Below, piece after piece: positions 10,701 to 19,894 of a stretch of 64,000 nucleotides of DNA. The notes below the pieces were generated by a model. That model was not told the DNA's origin. It saw nothing but the letters and a program-made list of their open reading frames with translations, and made no database searches. Numbering within the stretch: the first letter of the stretch is position 1; every line of letters starts with the position of its first letter. The stretch is from assembly GCA_963786195.1 (NCBI GenBank), contig CAWAYH010000001.1, positions 186,001 through 250,000 of the forward strand, given 5' to 3'. Source of the stretch: CAWAYH01 sp963786195. Lineage in GTDB: Bacteria; Acidobacteriota; Vicinamibacteria; Vicinamibacterales; 2-12-FULL-66-21. The translations under genes and the position numbers were made by a program.

Positions 10701-11766
10701 TCATCGCGTTCTACCTGCCGCAGTTTCACCCGATCCCGGAGAACGACGCCTGGTGGGGCAAGGGCTTTACGGAGTGGCGGAACGTCACGCGCGCCAAGCC
10801 GAACTTCGAGGGCCACTACCAGCCACGGCTGTCCGGCGATCTGGGGTTCTACGACCTGCGCCTCGAGGAAACGTATCTCGAGCAGACAGCGCTCGCCAGG
10901 CGCTACGGCGTCCACGGCTTCTGCTTCTACTACTACTGGTTCGATGGCAAGCGCCTGCTCGAACGGCCGCTGGAGCGGCTGCTCCAGAATACGTCGCTCG
11001 ACTTCCCGTTCTGCCTCTGCTGGGCGAACGAGAACTGGACGCGCCGATGGGATGGACTGGAGCACGAGATCCTGATGGCGCAGTCACACAGCGAGGAAGA
11101 CGAGCTCGCCGTCATCGACGACCTGATTCGTTACGCCGCCACCCCTCCTACATCCGCATCGACAACCGGCCGCTGCTGCTCGTCTACAACGCGACCCGGT
11201 TCCCGGACATCCGGAAGACGCTCCAGACCTGGCGGGCGCGCTGCCGCGAGCGCGGAATCGGCGAGATCTATCTGTCGATCGTCGAATCGTTCGAGTTGAG
11301 CAAGAACGGATCGGCCCCCGCGAACTGGGGATTCGACGCGGCGGTGGAGTTCCCGCCGCACCACGGAGGCCTTCACCCGGTGGAGCCGGCGCGCCTCTTG
11401 AATCCCAATTTCTCCGGCAGGGTGTTCGACTACAACAGGACGGCGCTGCACTACATGACGAGGCCTCTGCCTGGCTATCGACGCTTCCGCACCGTCATGC
11501 CCGGCTGGGACAACACCGCTCGCCGCCAGGATGATTCTGTCATGTTTGCGGGGAGCACACCCGGCGCCTATCAGGCCTGGCTCGAGTGGACGCTGCGCCA
11601 GACGCGCGAGCAGCATTTCGGCGACGAGCGGCTCGTGTTCGTCAACGCCTGGAACGAGTGGGCCGAGGGCGCCTATCTCGAGCCCGATCTCGGCTGGGGG
11701 CACGCCTATCTCGAAGCGACGCGGGACGCCCAGGACAACCTGCATCTGGGACTCACGCGTCGATGA
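7793..11766 (+). CDS. Multidomain methyltransferase / NPL-repeat / GT2 / WbsX glycosyltransferase (frameshifted)
   Basis: A protein of about 1,320 residues read through one frameshift near 11140. Domains in order: a class I SAM methyltransferase (VELGTMSGNS at residue ~66, HIDGFHSYEAV, LLHDTNVRERDFGVW); a charged coiled coil (about 280-400); five repeats of about 38 residues with the pattern FY-x3-NPDV-x5-NPL-x-H-(Y/F)-x3-G-x2-EGR-x-P-x-P (nt 9169-9755); a GT2 domain (SIVIPIVNG at ~722, IIVDNGSTDRS, FLNNDAQ, EDVDLCLRL); and a WbsX-type domain (FYLPQFHPIPEND at ~970, WWGKGFTEW, CWANENW, ending VNAWNEWAEGAYLEP). Such proteins build and modify O-antigen or capsule chains. Beyond the shift the WbsX domain runs on cleanly to 11766. 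The start has a GGGGGAG Shine-Dalgarno. Acceptor and donor cannot be inferred. Confidence 0.88.
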
Positions 11767-12906
11767 TCACGCAGTCGCTCGAGCCACCGATTTCGCTCAT
11801 CGGACATCCGTTCGCGCCGATCGGCCGCGGCGAGGATCTACGGTGCGCGTATCGCGCGTTCAAGGCCGTCGGGCGCCGCGCCGCACGTGGTGAACGTCTA
11901 TAGTGGCGGTGCACACGATCCGCAACTGGAACGCGAGCTCGGCCCGGACACTCGACCCGCGAGCGCCGGGGGCATCGACATCTTCTGCATCAACGGCGAC
12001 GAGGTCGAACCGGTGTTCGCGCAACTCGGGACACGACGAGTGCCATCCCGGTACTCAATCATCATCCCCCAGTGGGAGCTCTCGCGGTTTCCGGAGCCGT
12101 GGGCGCGCCAGCTCGAACGATTCGACGAGGTGTGGGCGCCGTCCGCCTTCATCCGCGACGCCGTCGCACCCACGGTTTGCCGGCCGGTGAGCGTCATCCC
12201 GGGATCCACAGGCGTTACGCTCGAGCGCTTCCTCGGACGCCGCTACTTTGGCATTCCGGAAAGCGTGTATGCGTTCCTGTTCGCCTTCGATCTTCGCTCG
12301 TATCACCAGCGCAAGAATCCGATGGCAGTGCTGGACGCGTTCGCGCAGGTGGTGCGCGCGCGGCCCGCGCATGGGCTCGTCCTGGTCGTAAAGGTCGCCG
12401 GCGCCGATGTTCGGCCGGATATTGCCGATACGCTCCGCAAGCACCTCAGCGAGCGCACGACCAACCTCGGACTGGGCCGCGTGATTGTCATCGATCGTGA
12501 GCTCACCGATACCGAAACGAAGAACCTTGTGCGCTGCTGCGACTGCTTCGTGTCCCTGCATCGCAGCGAGGGATTCGGCCGGTTCCTGGCCGAGGCGATG
12601 TTGCTCGGCAGACCGGTGATCGCGACCGCCTATTCGGGGAACATGGACTTCATGAACCGCGACGTCTCGTGCCTCGTGGACTCGAGGCCCGTGCCGGTCG
12701 GCGACGGCGAATATCCGTTCTGGAATGACCAGGTCTGGGCCGAGCCAGACGTTGGTGAAGCCGTGGCCTGGATGGTCCGCTTCGTGGACGACCCGGCCTG
12801 GGGTCGCAGTCTTGGCGAGCGCGCCAGCCGGCACATTCGCTCCCGGTTCAGCTACCGGGCCGTGGGGCTGCGCTATAGGGAGCGCCTGCGCGAGATCTTC
12901 GTGTGA
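11764..12906 (+). CDS. Glycosyltransferase family 4 (GT-B) protein (frameshifted near start)
   Basis: About 380 residues. The N-terminal Rossmann segment ISLIGHPFAPIGRGEDLRCA begins from the ATG at 11764, which overlaps the stop of the preceding gene (ATGA). One extra base near 11878 moves the rest into the frame starting VVNVYSGGAHD. The C-terminal half carries the GT4/GT1 donor-site signature SLHRSEGFGRFLAEAMLLGRPVIATAYSGNMDFM, including the E-x7-E-type acidic pair, and a VWAPSAFIRDA-type acceptor-side segment. It belongs to a run of same-strand glycosylation genes from 7793 to 18429 and probably adds one sugar to the same glycan. Confidence 0.87.
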
Positions 12907-12942
12907 GCGCTCGGTACGAACGAACCAGACAGAGGTTGCAGA

Positions 12943-13734
12943 GTGGCGGAGACGATGGACCTGACCGTGTTCGGGGAGCTGCCGGATTTGCCGTGGGCAA
13001 ACCTGATGCTGGGCGCGACGGCACTGCCGGCTCTGCCGCCCGAGCAGCTCCAGCGGGACTGGTGCGGCAACGCGGGCGTGCCTCTGGCGCAACAGTCGGC
13101 TGACTTCTACCGCATCCTGAAAGACAGCTACGCGAAGTGGTCGCGTCAGCCGCTGCGCGCCTCCAGCATCCTCGATTTCGGATGCGGCTGGGGCCGGCTG
13201 ACGAGGCTCTTTGCCAAGGACCTGCCGCCGGCGCAGATATTCGGGTGCGATTCGGATCCGAAGATTCTTGAATGGTGCCGGGAGCTTCCCGGTACCTTCC
13301 GCCAGTCCGAGACGAAGCTGCGCCGTGTGCCGTTCGACGAACGATTCAATCTGGCATTTGCCTTTTCGGTCTTCACGCATCTTGGCCCCGCCACGCACCG
13401 GAGCGCGCTCGAGGCGCTGCACGCGGCCCTCGACGTCAACGGTCTGCTGATCGTGACGATCCGGCCGCGCGGCTTCCTCGAGATCCGCGCCGCCGAGCTG
13501 GGCCGGCTGCCGGACACGACGATCCGCCAGATGATCGAGCGCTACGACGCAGGAGAATACGTTTATCATCCGTACAATCTGCCGGCGGTCGAGGGCGAGG
13601 TTCCGTACGGTGAGGCGGTCGTCCCCACGTCATACATCGACAAGCACTGGACGGATCGCTTCGAGATTCTCGAACGGCGGCCGGTTTCTGCGTCCGATCC
13701 GTATCAGATCCCGTTGGTCCTGCGACGGCGATGA
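12943..13734 (+). CDS. Class I SAM-dependent methyltransferase
   Basis: 263 residues from a GTG start; an ATG four codons later (12955), preceded by GGCGGAG, is an alternative. The SAM-binding motif I is ILDFGCGWGRLTRL (around residue 76), motif II gives FGCDSDPKILEWC, and post-I/motif IV is FNLAFAFSVFTHL, the usual Methyltransf_11/25 layout. Located between a glycosyltransferase and another methyltransferase, it most likely methylates a sugar or carbamoylated/aminated group of the polysaccharide. The exact target is unknown. Confidence 0.85.
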   Translation: MAETMDLTVFGELPDLPWANLMLGATALPALPPEQLQRDWCGNAGVPLAQQSADFYRILKDSYAKWSRQPLRASSILDFGCGWGRLTRLFAKDLPPAQIFGCDSDPKILEWCRELPGTFRQSETKLRRVPFDERFNLAFAFSVFTHLGPATHRSALEALHAALDVNGLLIVTIRPRGFLEIRAAELGRLPDTTIRQMIERYDAGEYVYHPYNLPAVEGEVPYGEAVVPTSYIDKHWTDRFEILERRPVSASDPYQIPLVLRRR

Positions 13735-13761
13735 GGCGCGGCGGGCCACAGAGAGGCAAAC

Positions 13762-14550
13762 TTGACAGGTGACGACCGCGGGCCCATTCCGCCCGACAAC
13801 ATGGTCCAGATGTACTCGGGGAGCGCCACCGCCGGGCAGTACATGGCGATTGGCGACAGCATACTCGCATACCTCACCGAGCATGCGCGACTGCAGCCGC
13901 ATCACAAAGTGCTCGACGTGGGCTGCGGCATCGGCCTGGCAGCGAGACCGCTGATCCCGTTCCTGAAGGACGGGGGAAGCTACGACGGTTTCGACGTGAT
14001 GCAGGCGCCCATCGACTGGTGTCGCGAGCAGTATCGGGCGTACCCCAGCTTCCGCTTCCGGCACGCGGACGTCTACAACAAGCACTACAACCCGAACGGT
14101 CCGACGCTGGCGAAGGACTACAAGTTTCCCTACGCGAGCGGCCAGTTCGACCTGGTGGTGCTGACGTCGGTCTTTACGCACCTGCTGCCCGATGATATGA
14201 AGAACTATCTCAGGGAAGTCGCGAGCGTCATGAAGCCGGGGGCGAGGTGTTTCGTCACCTACTTCCTCCTGAACCCGGAATCGACCGCGCGCGTCGACCG
14301 GTGGTTGAAGGAGCATCCCCACGACCGTGGTGTCCCCGGAGGGTTGGGGTTCCGCTGGGAGTTCGGGAACTGCTGCCGCTTGTACGACAAGGATGTCCCC
14401 GAGACGGCGGTCGCCTACAACGAGAACTGGATCAAAGAGCGTTACGACGAGCAGAAACTGACCATCGAGAAAGTGCAGTACCGGGAATGGTGCAGGGGCT
14501 CGCTCCAGCCGGGCTGGCAGGACGCCATCCTTGCACTGAAAAGCCAGTGA
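13762..14550 (+). CDS. Class I SAM-dependent methyltransferase
   Basis: 262 residues starting at a TTG placed seven bases after a GAGAGG Shine-Dalgarno; the first ATG at 13801 would remove 13 residues. Motif I is VLDVGCGIGLAARPL, followed by YDGFDVMQAPIDWCREQ and the acidic/aromatic FDLVVLTSVFTHLLPDD. The C-terminal part (YFLLNPEST, FGNCCRLYDKD, YNENWIKERYDEQ) is like methyltransferases common in O-antigen clusters. It is 27 bases from the previous methyltransferase and 15 from the next gene, so probably in one transcript. Confidence 0.85.
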   Translation: MTGDDRGPIPPDNMVQMYSGSATAGQYMAIGDSILAYLTEHARLQPHHKVLDVGCGIGLAARPLIPFLKDGGSYDGFDVMQAPIDWCREQYRAYPSFRFRHADVYNKHYNPNGPTLAKDYKFPYASGQFDLVVLTSVFTHLLPDDMKNYLREVASVMKPGARCFVTYFLLNPESTARVDRWLKEHPHDRGVPGGLGFRWEFGNCCRLYDKDVPETAVAYNENWIKERYDEQKLTIEKVQYREWCRGSLQPGWQDAILALKSQ

Positions 14551-14565
14551 TCGCCGGCATCCAGC

Positions 14566-16227
14566 GTGTCCATTGAAGCACCCGTCCGGCCTTCGTCCGT
14601 GACGTCGACGTTCGTCTGCGCGCACTGCGGCTCTCTCCGCAGCCGCGTCCGCTACACCTTCAGCGACGTCGACAAAGTCATCCTCGAGTGCGCGTCGTGC
14701 CACCTCATGGTGCTGGATCCGATCCCCAGCGAGGAGGAGCTGCACGCGGTCTACAGCGAGGGCTACTTCGAGAACGAGAATCTGACGCAGTCGGACGTGT
14801 CGAAGGTGTACGGCTACGTCGACTACATCTCGGAGCGGATCAACAAGCAGAAGAACTACTCGACGATTTGCCGCACGCTCCAGCGGCTCATCGTGCCGGC
14901 GCACCGGCCGCCGCGCCTGCTCGACTACGGCTGCGGGCTCGGCTTCTTTCTCGACAGCGCCTTCGAATCCGGGTTCGAGCCGCACGGCGTGGAGTTCAAC
15001 CAGTACGCGCTCGATTACATCCATCGCCGGTACGCCTACCGCGCGTTCCATTTTTCGGACATGAACCCGGCGGAGCATTACGACGTCATCACGATGTTCG
15101 ACGTCGTCGAGCACCTGCGCGACCCGTTCGCGACCATCGCCTCCATCCGCAGCATGCTGACCGACAGCGGGATCGTCGTGATGACGACGATGGATTCGAC
15201 CAGCTTCGTGTCGCGGATCATGGGGAAGCGGCTGGAGGACTTCCGCCGCATCCGGGAGCACCTGTTCTTCTTTTCGCGATCGAACCTCGTGTCGGTGCTG
15301 ATCAAGCAGGGGTTCGAGGTGCTGAAGGTCGGGAGCCACGGCCACTCGTTCGAGCTGAGGCTGCTCGCGACCCGCCTTCGGGCCGTGCTGCCGATCGTCG
15401 GCGCGCCGATGACGTGGCTGCTGAAGGTCTTTCCGTTCATGGGGAACTGGAGCATCTACCTCGACCCGCGGACGAAGTTCATCGTGTACGCGCGCAAGCG
15501 CCGCGAACGTCGGCCGGCGCCGGCCCCGAGCGCGCTGATGTCGATCGTCGTTCCGGCGTACAACGAGGCGGCCACGCTTGCGGGCGTGCTCGACGCGCTG
15601 ATCGCCCTCGACGCCGGCGTCCGGAAAGAAATCGTGGTGGTGGACGACGGATCGGTGGACGCGACGGCTGAAATACTGCAGTCCTACGAGGCCAGTGACC
15701 TGATCCGGGCGATTCGCCTGCCGGCGAACCGCGGGAAGGGTGCGGCCGTGGCCGCCGGCATCGCGGCGAGCCGTGGTGAATACGTCGTCATCCAGGACGC
15801 CGACACCGAGTACGACCCGGCGGACGTGCCCACGCTGCTCGCGGCGATGACCGAGACGGGGGCCCTGGCCGTGTACGGGTCGCGTTTCACGGGCAGGTAC
15901 CGGCGCACGGGCGCGTTCATGCCGACCGTCGCCAACCGCATCCTGACGTTCGCATCGAACCTGATCAACAACGTCAACCTGTCCGACGTGATGACGGGTT
16001 ACAAGCTGTTCGACGGCAACCTGCTTCGTTCCCTGCCGCTGAAGTCAACGGGCTTCGAGTTCGAGGCCGAAGTCACGTGCCGCATCGCCCGGATGGGCAT
16101 TCAGATCGTCGAAGCGCCGATCACCTACAACGCGCGCACGTACCTCGAAGGCAAGAAGATTCGCGCGCGGGACGGCTGGCGCACGCTCTCAGCGATCGCG
16201 CGCTACGGATTGTTCCAGGCGGAGTAG
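14566..16227 (+). CDS. Bifunctional methyltransferase - family 2 glycosyltransferase fusion
   Basis: 553 residues from a GTG start. Residues 18-45 form a zinc-ribbon-like pair of knuckles (CAHC and CASC), as in methyltransferases with an N-terminal zinc finger. A class I SAM domain follows (LLDYGCGLGFFLDSA at ~118, HGVEFNQYALDYI, MFDVVEHLRDP). From residue ~323 there is a dolichol-phosphate-mannose-synthase-like GT2 domain (MSIVVPAYNEAATLAGVL, EIVVVDDGSVDAT, VIQDADTEYDP, YGSRFTGRYRR, GYKLFDGNLL, FEFEAEVTCRI). The frame is intact across the junction. The GT2 part is of the kind that charges polyprenyl-phosphate or transfers to lipid-linked glycan; the methyltransferase may modify the same chain. 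Confidence 0.88.
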   Translation: MSIEAPVRPSSVTSTFVCAHCGSLRSRVRYTFSDVDKVILECASCHLMVLDPIPSEEELHAVYSEGYFENENLTQSDVSKVYGYVDYISERINKQKNYSTICRTLQRLIVPAHRPPRLLDYGCGLGFFLDSAFESGFEPHGVEFNQYALDYIHRRYAYRAFHFSDMNPAEHYDVITMFDVVEHLRDPFATIASIRSMLTDSGIVVMTTMDSTSFVSRIMGKRLEDFRRIREHLFFFSRSNLVSVLIKQGFEVLKVGSHGHSFELRLLATRLRAVLPIVGAPMTWLLKVFPFMGNWSIYLDPRTKFIVYARKRRERRPAPAPSALMSIVVPAYNEAATLAGVLDALIALDAGVRKEIVVVDDGSVDATAEILQSYEASDLIRAIRLPANRGKGAAVAAGIAASRGEYVVIQDADTEYDPADVPTLLAAMTETGALAVYGSRFTGRYRRTGAFMPTVANRILTFASNLINNVNLSDVMTGYKLFDGNLLRSLPLKSTGFEFEAEVTCRIARMGIQIVEAPITYNARTYLEGKKIRARDGWRTLSAIARYGLFQAE

Positions 16228-16239
16228 GTCGGGGAATTG

Positions 16240-18429
16240 ATGTCGGAGCGCTCACGATTTGCTGAACATCTGACGCGGCTGGCAGATCCGGCGAGCAGTC
16301 GGGCCGCACTGCTGGCGTTGTCTGTCGCGTTCGGACTGGCCAACGCCGTCGCGCTCCTCGGATGGTCGGTCATCAATCCCACGAACACGTCGTGGCTCAC
16401 CGCTGACAACGCGACCCACTATCTCGGCTGGGCGTTCTACAGAGAGGAAGCGCGGTGGACGTTTCCGCTCGCGTGGACCCAGCGCGTCGGCTATCCCATC
16501 GGGGCCTCGATTGCCTTTCTCGATTCGGTCCCGCTGGTTGCGATCCTGCTGCGTCCGCTCTCTCCGATGCTGCCCGAGCCCTTCCAGTACCTGGGCCTCT
16601 ACGCGACGCTCTGCTTCGTCCTGCAGGCGTACTTCGGATTCAGGTTGAGCGCGCGGCTGTTTGCCGGACATCCCGTCTATACGCTGTTGAGCGGGCTGTT
16701 CTTCCTGCTGTCCCCGCCGTTGACGTGGCTGGTGTTCGGCCATTTCCCGCACCTCAGCCACTGGCTGATGCTTGCCGGTCTCGACTTCTACTTCCGCGAT
16801 GCCCGCGTGCTGTCTCCGTCACGATGGTTTGCACCGTACTGGGTACTGCTCGTCATCGCCGGCGGGATCAATCCCTATCTTGCAGCGCTCACTTTCCTGA
16901 TTGCGCTGACCGCGCTCGCGCGCCTTGTGCTGGAACGGCGGTGCGGATGGACGCTTGGAGGCGCCATCCTGGTCATGCTTCCGGTCGTGTTATTAGCGAG
17001 CATGGCGGCGTTCGGGTTTCTGGCCGCGCCGGATCCGTCGGCCTATATGGCGCCGGGCTACGGCGAGTTCTCCTTGAACCTGCTGTCCCCGATCAACCCC
17101 ATGGGGCATGGCTCCATCCTCCTGCCGCCCCTGCCGCTGACCAACATGGGGCAGTTCGAGGGGTACAACTATCTGGGAATCGGCATCCTTGCGCTGCTCC
17201 TGTTGAACCTGGTTCGCCAGCCGAGAGCCGTGCGCTGGCTCGCGGATCCGCGCGTCCTGCCGCTTCTCGCGCTCGGCGTCGTCTGTACGATCCTGGCAAT
17301 TTCATCGACCGTGACGGTCGGTTCAAGAACGCTGCTGCACGTCGAGTTGCCTCGCATGGCCAGCGTCGCCGCGCAGAGCCTGCGCGTCTCGGGCCGCCTG
17401 TTCTGGCCGACCTATTACCTGATCGTGCTGGGTGCCTTGTCGTGGACGTTCTGGGTGTGGCAGCCTCGATCCAGGACCATCATCCTCGCGCTGGCTCTGG
17501 CGGTGCAGACGGCCGACCTGTGGACGCTGAGGACCCAGGCGCGGACGAATGTCGACCTGCCTGTTCAGGATCCGCTTCAGTCGCCAGTGTGGCGAAGCCT
17601 CGGATCCGATCTGTCGAATCTGATGGTGATTCCCCCGTACCAATGCGGTCCCTTCGCCGCCCCTGGCGGGAAACCCACCTACGCTATTTTCGGGAAGCTG
17701 GCCGCCTCTCAGCGGATGCGCACCAACAGTTACTATGCCGCCCGCTACTCGAGGCAGGAACTGCGGGTTCACTGCGAAGAGTTGCCCCGCGGTCTGCTCG
17801 GCGGAAAAGTGCTGGATGCCCGCACCGCTTACGTCGTCAGCGATGCCGTCCGATCCGTCTGGGAGTTCAATCGCGTGAGCTCTCACCGGTGTGTTCGCGT
17901 GGATGGGTTCAACCTGTGTACGCCATCGAAGTCCGGCGCCCTGGATCTGGTCGGCGGTGCCCCCGCAGCCGCGCCCTTTGCTATCGGAGAGGCCCTCGAC
18001 CTGACTGCGGGCGGGAATGCGCGCAAGTACATGGCCTACGGTTGGGCCGCGCTGTCAGGGACCGATGGTACCTGGACCGAGGGACCGATCGCGAGCCTTC
18101 AGCTCATGCTCTCGCGCCCGATCGACGGCGCCCTGTCGATGACGCTCGTGGAAGGATCGCGTGCGTTCGTTACCAAGCTCCACCCTCGCCTCGACGTCGA
18201 CATCATGGTGAACGGTCGCACTGTCGGGCGATGGAGTTTCGAGCACGGGAGTACCGCAGGAAGTCAGAGGCGGCTGGTCATTCCCCGCGACGTCGTGGCC
18301 GGAGCGGATCGGCTCGCGGTGGATTTCTGTTTTCTCAATCCCGAGGCGCCGGTCAATGTGGGAGAGGGGCCTGACGACCGGTTGCTTGGTTTGAATATCA
18401 GGGGGCTCGTCCTCCAGCAGGAACCGTGA
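16240..18429 (+). CDS. DUF6311-like polytopic membrane protein (putative GT-C glycosyltransferase)
   Basis: 729 residues from the ATG at 16240 (a TTG directly precedes it). About a dozen hydrophobic helices occupy residues 25-430, with the pattern NATHYLGWAFYREEARWTFPLAW near the N-terminus and GYPIGASIAFLDSVPLVAILLRPL typical of DUF6311 membrane proteins. A soluble domain of roughly 250 residues follows to the C-terminus. Such proteins resemble GT-C transferases that use polyprenyl-linked sugars, although the activity of this group is not established. It ends the same-strand run of glycan genes that begins at 7793. Confidence 0.72.
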   Translation: MSERSRFAEHLTRLADPASSRAALLALSVAFGLANAVALLGWSVINPTNTSWLTADNATHYLGWAFYREEARWTFPLAWTQRVGYPIGASIAFLDSVPLVAILLRPLSPMLPEPFQYLGLYATLCFVLQAYFGFRLSARLFAGHPVYTLLSGLFFLLSPPLTWLVFGHFPHLSHWLMLAGLDFYFRDARVLSPSRWFAPYWVLLVIAGGINPYLAALTFLIALTALARLVLERRCGWTLGGAILVMLPVVLLASMAAFGFLAAPDPSAYMAPGYGEFSLNLLSPINPMGHGSILLPPLPLTNMGQFEGYNYLGIGILALLLLNLVRQPRAVRWLADPRVLPLLALGVVCTILAISSTVTVGSRTLLHVELPRMASVAAQSLRVSGRLFWPTYYLIVLGALSWTFWVWQPRSRTIILALALAVQTADLWTLRTQARTNVDLPVQDPLQSPVWRSLGSDLSNLMVIPPYQCGPFAAPGGKPTYAIFGKLAASQRMRTNSYYAARYSRQELRVHCEELPRGLLGGKVLDARTAYVVSDAVRSVWEFNRVSSHRCVRVDGFNLCTPSKSGALDLVGGAPAAAPFAIGEALDLTAGGNARKYMAYGWAALSGTDGTWTEGPIASLQLMLSRPIDGALSMTLVEGSRAFVTKLHPRLDVDIMVNGRTVGRWSFEHGSTAGSQRRLVIPRDVVAGADRLAVDFCFLNPEAPVNVGEGPDDRLLGLNIRGLVLQQEP

Positions 18430-18494
18430 AGAACTGCCCCCCGCAGGTACGTGTCGCGACTCCGTCTCTACCGGGCTAGAGCGCGCCCGGGTCG

Positions 18495-19754
18495 TTACTT
18501 CTTGAGGACGGGGATGTCACCGGCGGCTCCCCAGACCGCACCGCCCGTGCCGCCGCCAGAATACATCAAGTACCAAATGCCGTTCGACGGCCGGTAGACC
18601 GCGACATCGCAGCGTCCGTCGCCATCGAAGTCGCTGGGCACCGGCGAGTCACCGGTCGTGCCCCACTGCGCGCCACCCGAGCCACCGCCCGAATACTTCA
18701 GATACCAGATGCCGTTCGACGGCCGGTAAACGGCTATGTCCGTCTTTCCGTCGCCATCGTAGTCGCACGGCACGGGTACGTCACCGTTCGCGCCCCAGAG
18801 CGCGCCACCCGACGAGCCGTTGCGCATGTAACGGAGATACCAGGTGCCGTTGGACGGCCGGTAGACGGCCACGTCGGTCACGCCGTCGCCGTCGTAGTCG
18901 CCAGGCACGGGAAGGTCAGTCGAGTTGCCAAACTGCACGCCCGCGGCGGCGCCGCTTGCGGTGTAGCGGATAATCCAGTTGCCGTTCGAGGGCCGGTAAA
19001 TCGCCACGTCCGACCTGCCGTCGCCGTCGTAGTCGCCAACCACCGGCTTGTCGTTCGCGATGCCCCACGCCACGCCGGCGCCCGCGCCGGTGCTCGAGTA
19101 GCGAAGGAACCACGTCGCGGTAGACGGACGAAACACCGCCACGTCCATCTTGCCGTCGCCGTCGTAGTCGCCCTGAACCGGCTTGTCCTCAGGGATGCCC
19201 CACACGACTCCCCCGGATGACGGCGGGTTCGTGAACCAGAAATACCAGGTGCCGTTCGACGGCCGATACACGCCGAGGTCGGCACGGAAGTCACCGCTGA
19301 AATCGCCCATCGTCGAGATCGGAATCCCCACTCGTCGGGAAACCTCGACCGAGGGGCCGCTCAACATGCCCGACCCGTTGTACGCACGTATCACGACGTA
19401 ATAGGGCAGGCCGTCGGTCAGCCCATTCAACTGCCACTGCGTCACGTTGCCGACATCGAGGTTAAAGGGATAGACGCCGGGCGCGTTCCCCCAATAAAGG
19501 CGATATCCGGCAGTGTTGCCATCGGTGTTGGCGTCCCACGCGAGCCTGAGCGTTCCGGCCTGCGCGGCGGCCGCCGACGAGAGCAGGAGAGCGCAGAGGC
19601 TCCCGATTCGGGCGATTCTCAGGGCATCCATGCCCGCCCGGGGAGCAACGGATGTGCCAGCGGCCTCAGCCGGAAACCGGCGATAAAACACGTTCATGTT
19701 CTTGCACTTAGAAACACCCACAAAGTTGAGACTCCACCCTGCTTCTCCCGCCAT
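18495..19754 (-). CDS. Secreted fibronectin-III-like / VCBS (FG-GAP) repeat protein
   Basis: Up to 419 residues. A good signal peptide (MDALRIARIGSLCALLLSSAAAAQAG) begins at an internal ATG at 19631, which may be the true start; in-frame ATGs also occur at 19697 and 19754. The mature protein has one fibronectin-III-like domain (LRLAWDANTDGNTAGYRLYWG ... YYVVIRAYNGSG) and six VCBS blades with D-x-DGDG loops followed by VYRPSNGTWY. The blades closely resemble those of the 2716-5532 protein, and the C-terminus GDIPVLKK is nearly the same. Likely a surface or secreted protein; the ligand is unknown. It is convergent with the DUF6311-like gene. Confidence 0.83.
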   Translation of the reverse strand: MAGEAGWSLNFVGVSKCKNMNVFYRRFPAEAAGTSVAPRAGMDALRIARIGSLCALLLSSAAAAQAGTLRLAWDANTDGNTAGYRLYWGNAPGVYPFNLDVGNVTQWQLNGLTDGLPYYVVIRAYNGSGMLSGPSVEVSRRVGIPISTMGDFSGDFRADLGVYRPSNGTWYFWFTNPPSSGGVVWGIPEDKPVQGDYDGDGKMDVAVFRPSTATWFLRYSSTGAGAGVAWGIANDKPVVGDYDGDGRSDVAIYRPSNGNWIIRYTASGAAAGVQFGNSTDLPVPGDYDGDGVTDVAVYRPSNGTWYLRYMRNGSSGGALWGANGDVPVPCDYDGDGKTDIAVYRPSNGIWYLKYSGGGSGGAQWGTTGDSPVPSDFDGDGRCDVAVYRPSNGIWYLMYSGGGTGGAVWGAAGDIPVLKK

Positions 19755-19894
19755 CTCAGATTCGTGGTAAGGGTTACACTATCGGAGGGGTCGGATCCGA
19801 ACGCCTGCATCCCGTGACCACGTTTATTCGCGGCCCTCGTTATTAGCCGCGGCTTTCTCCCTCATCGCGCCCGAAATCTCCGGGCGGTTACGCC

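Noticed and set aside
16455..18374. 639-residue frame overlapping the DUF6311-like gene on the same strand
   Set aside because: Arg/Ser-rich shadow translation; the true frame has coherent membrane helices.
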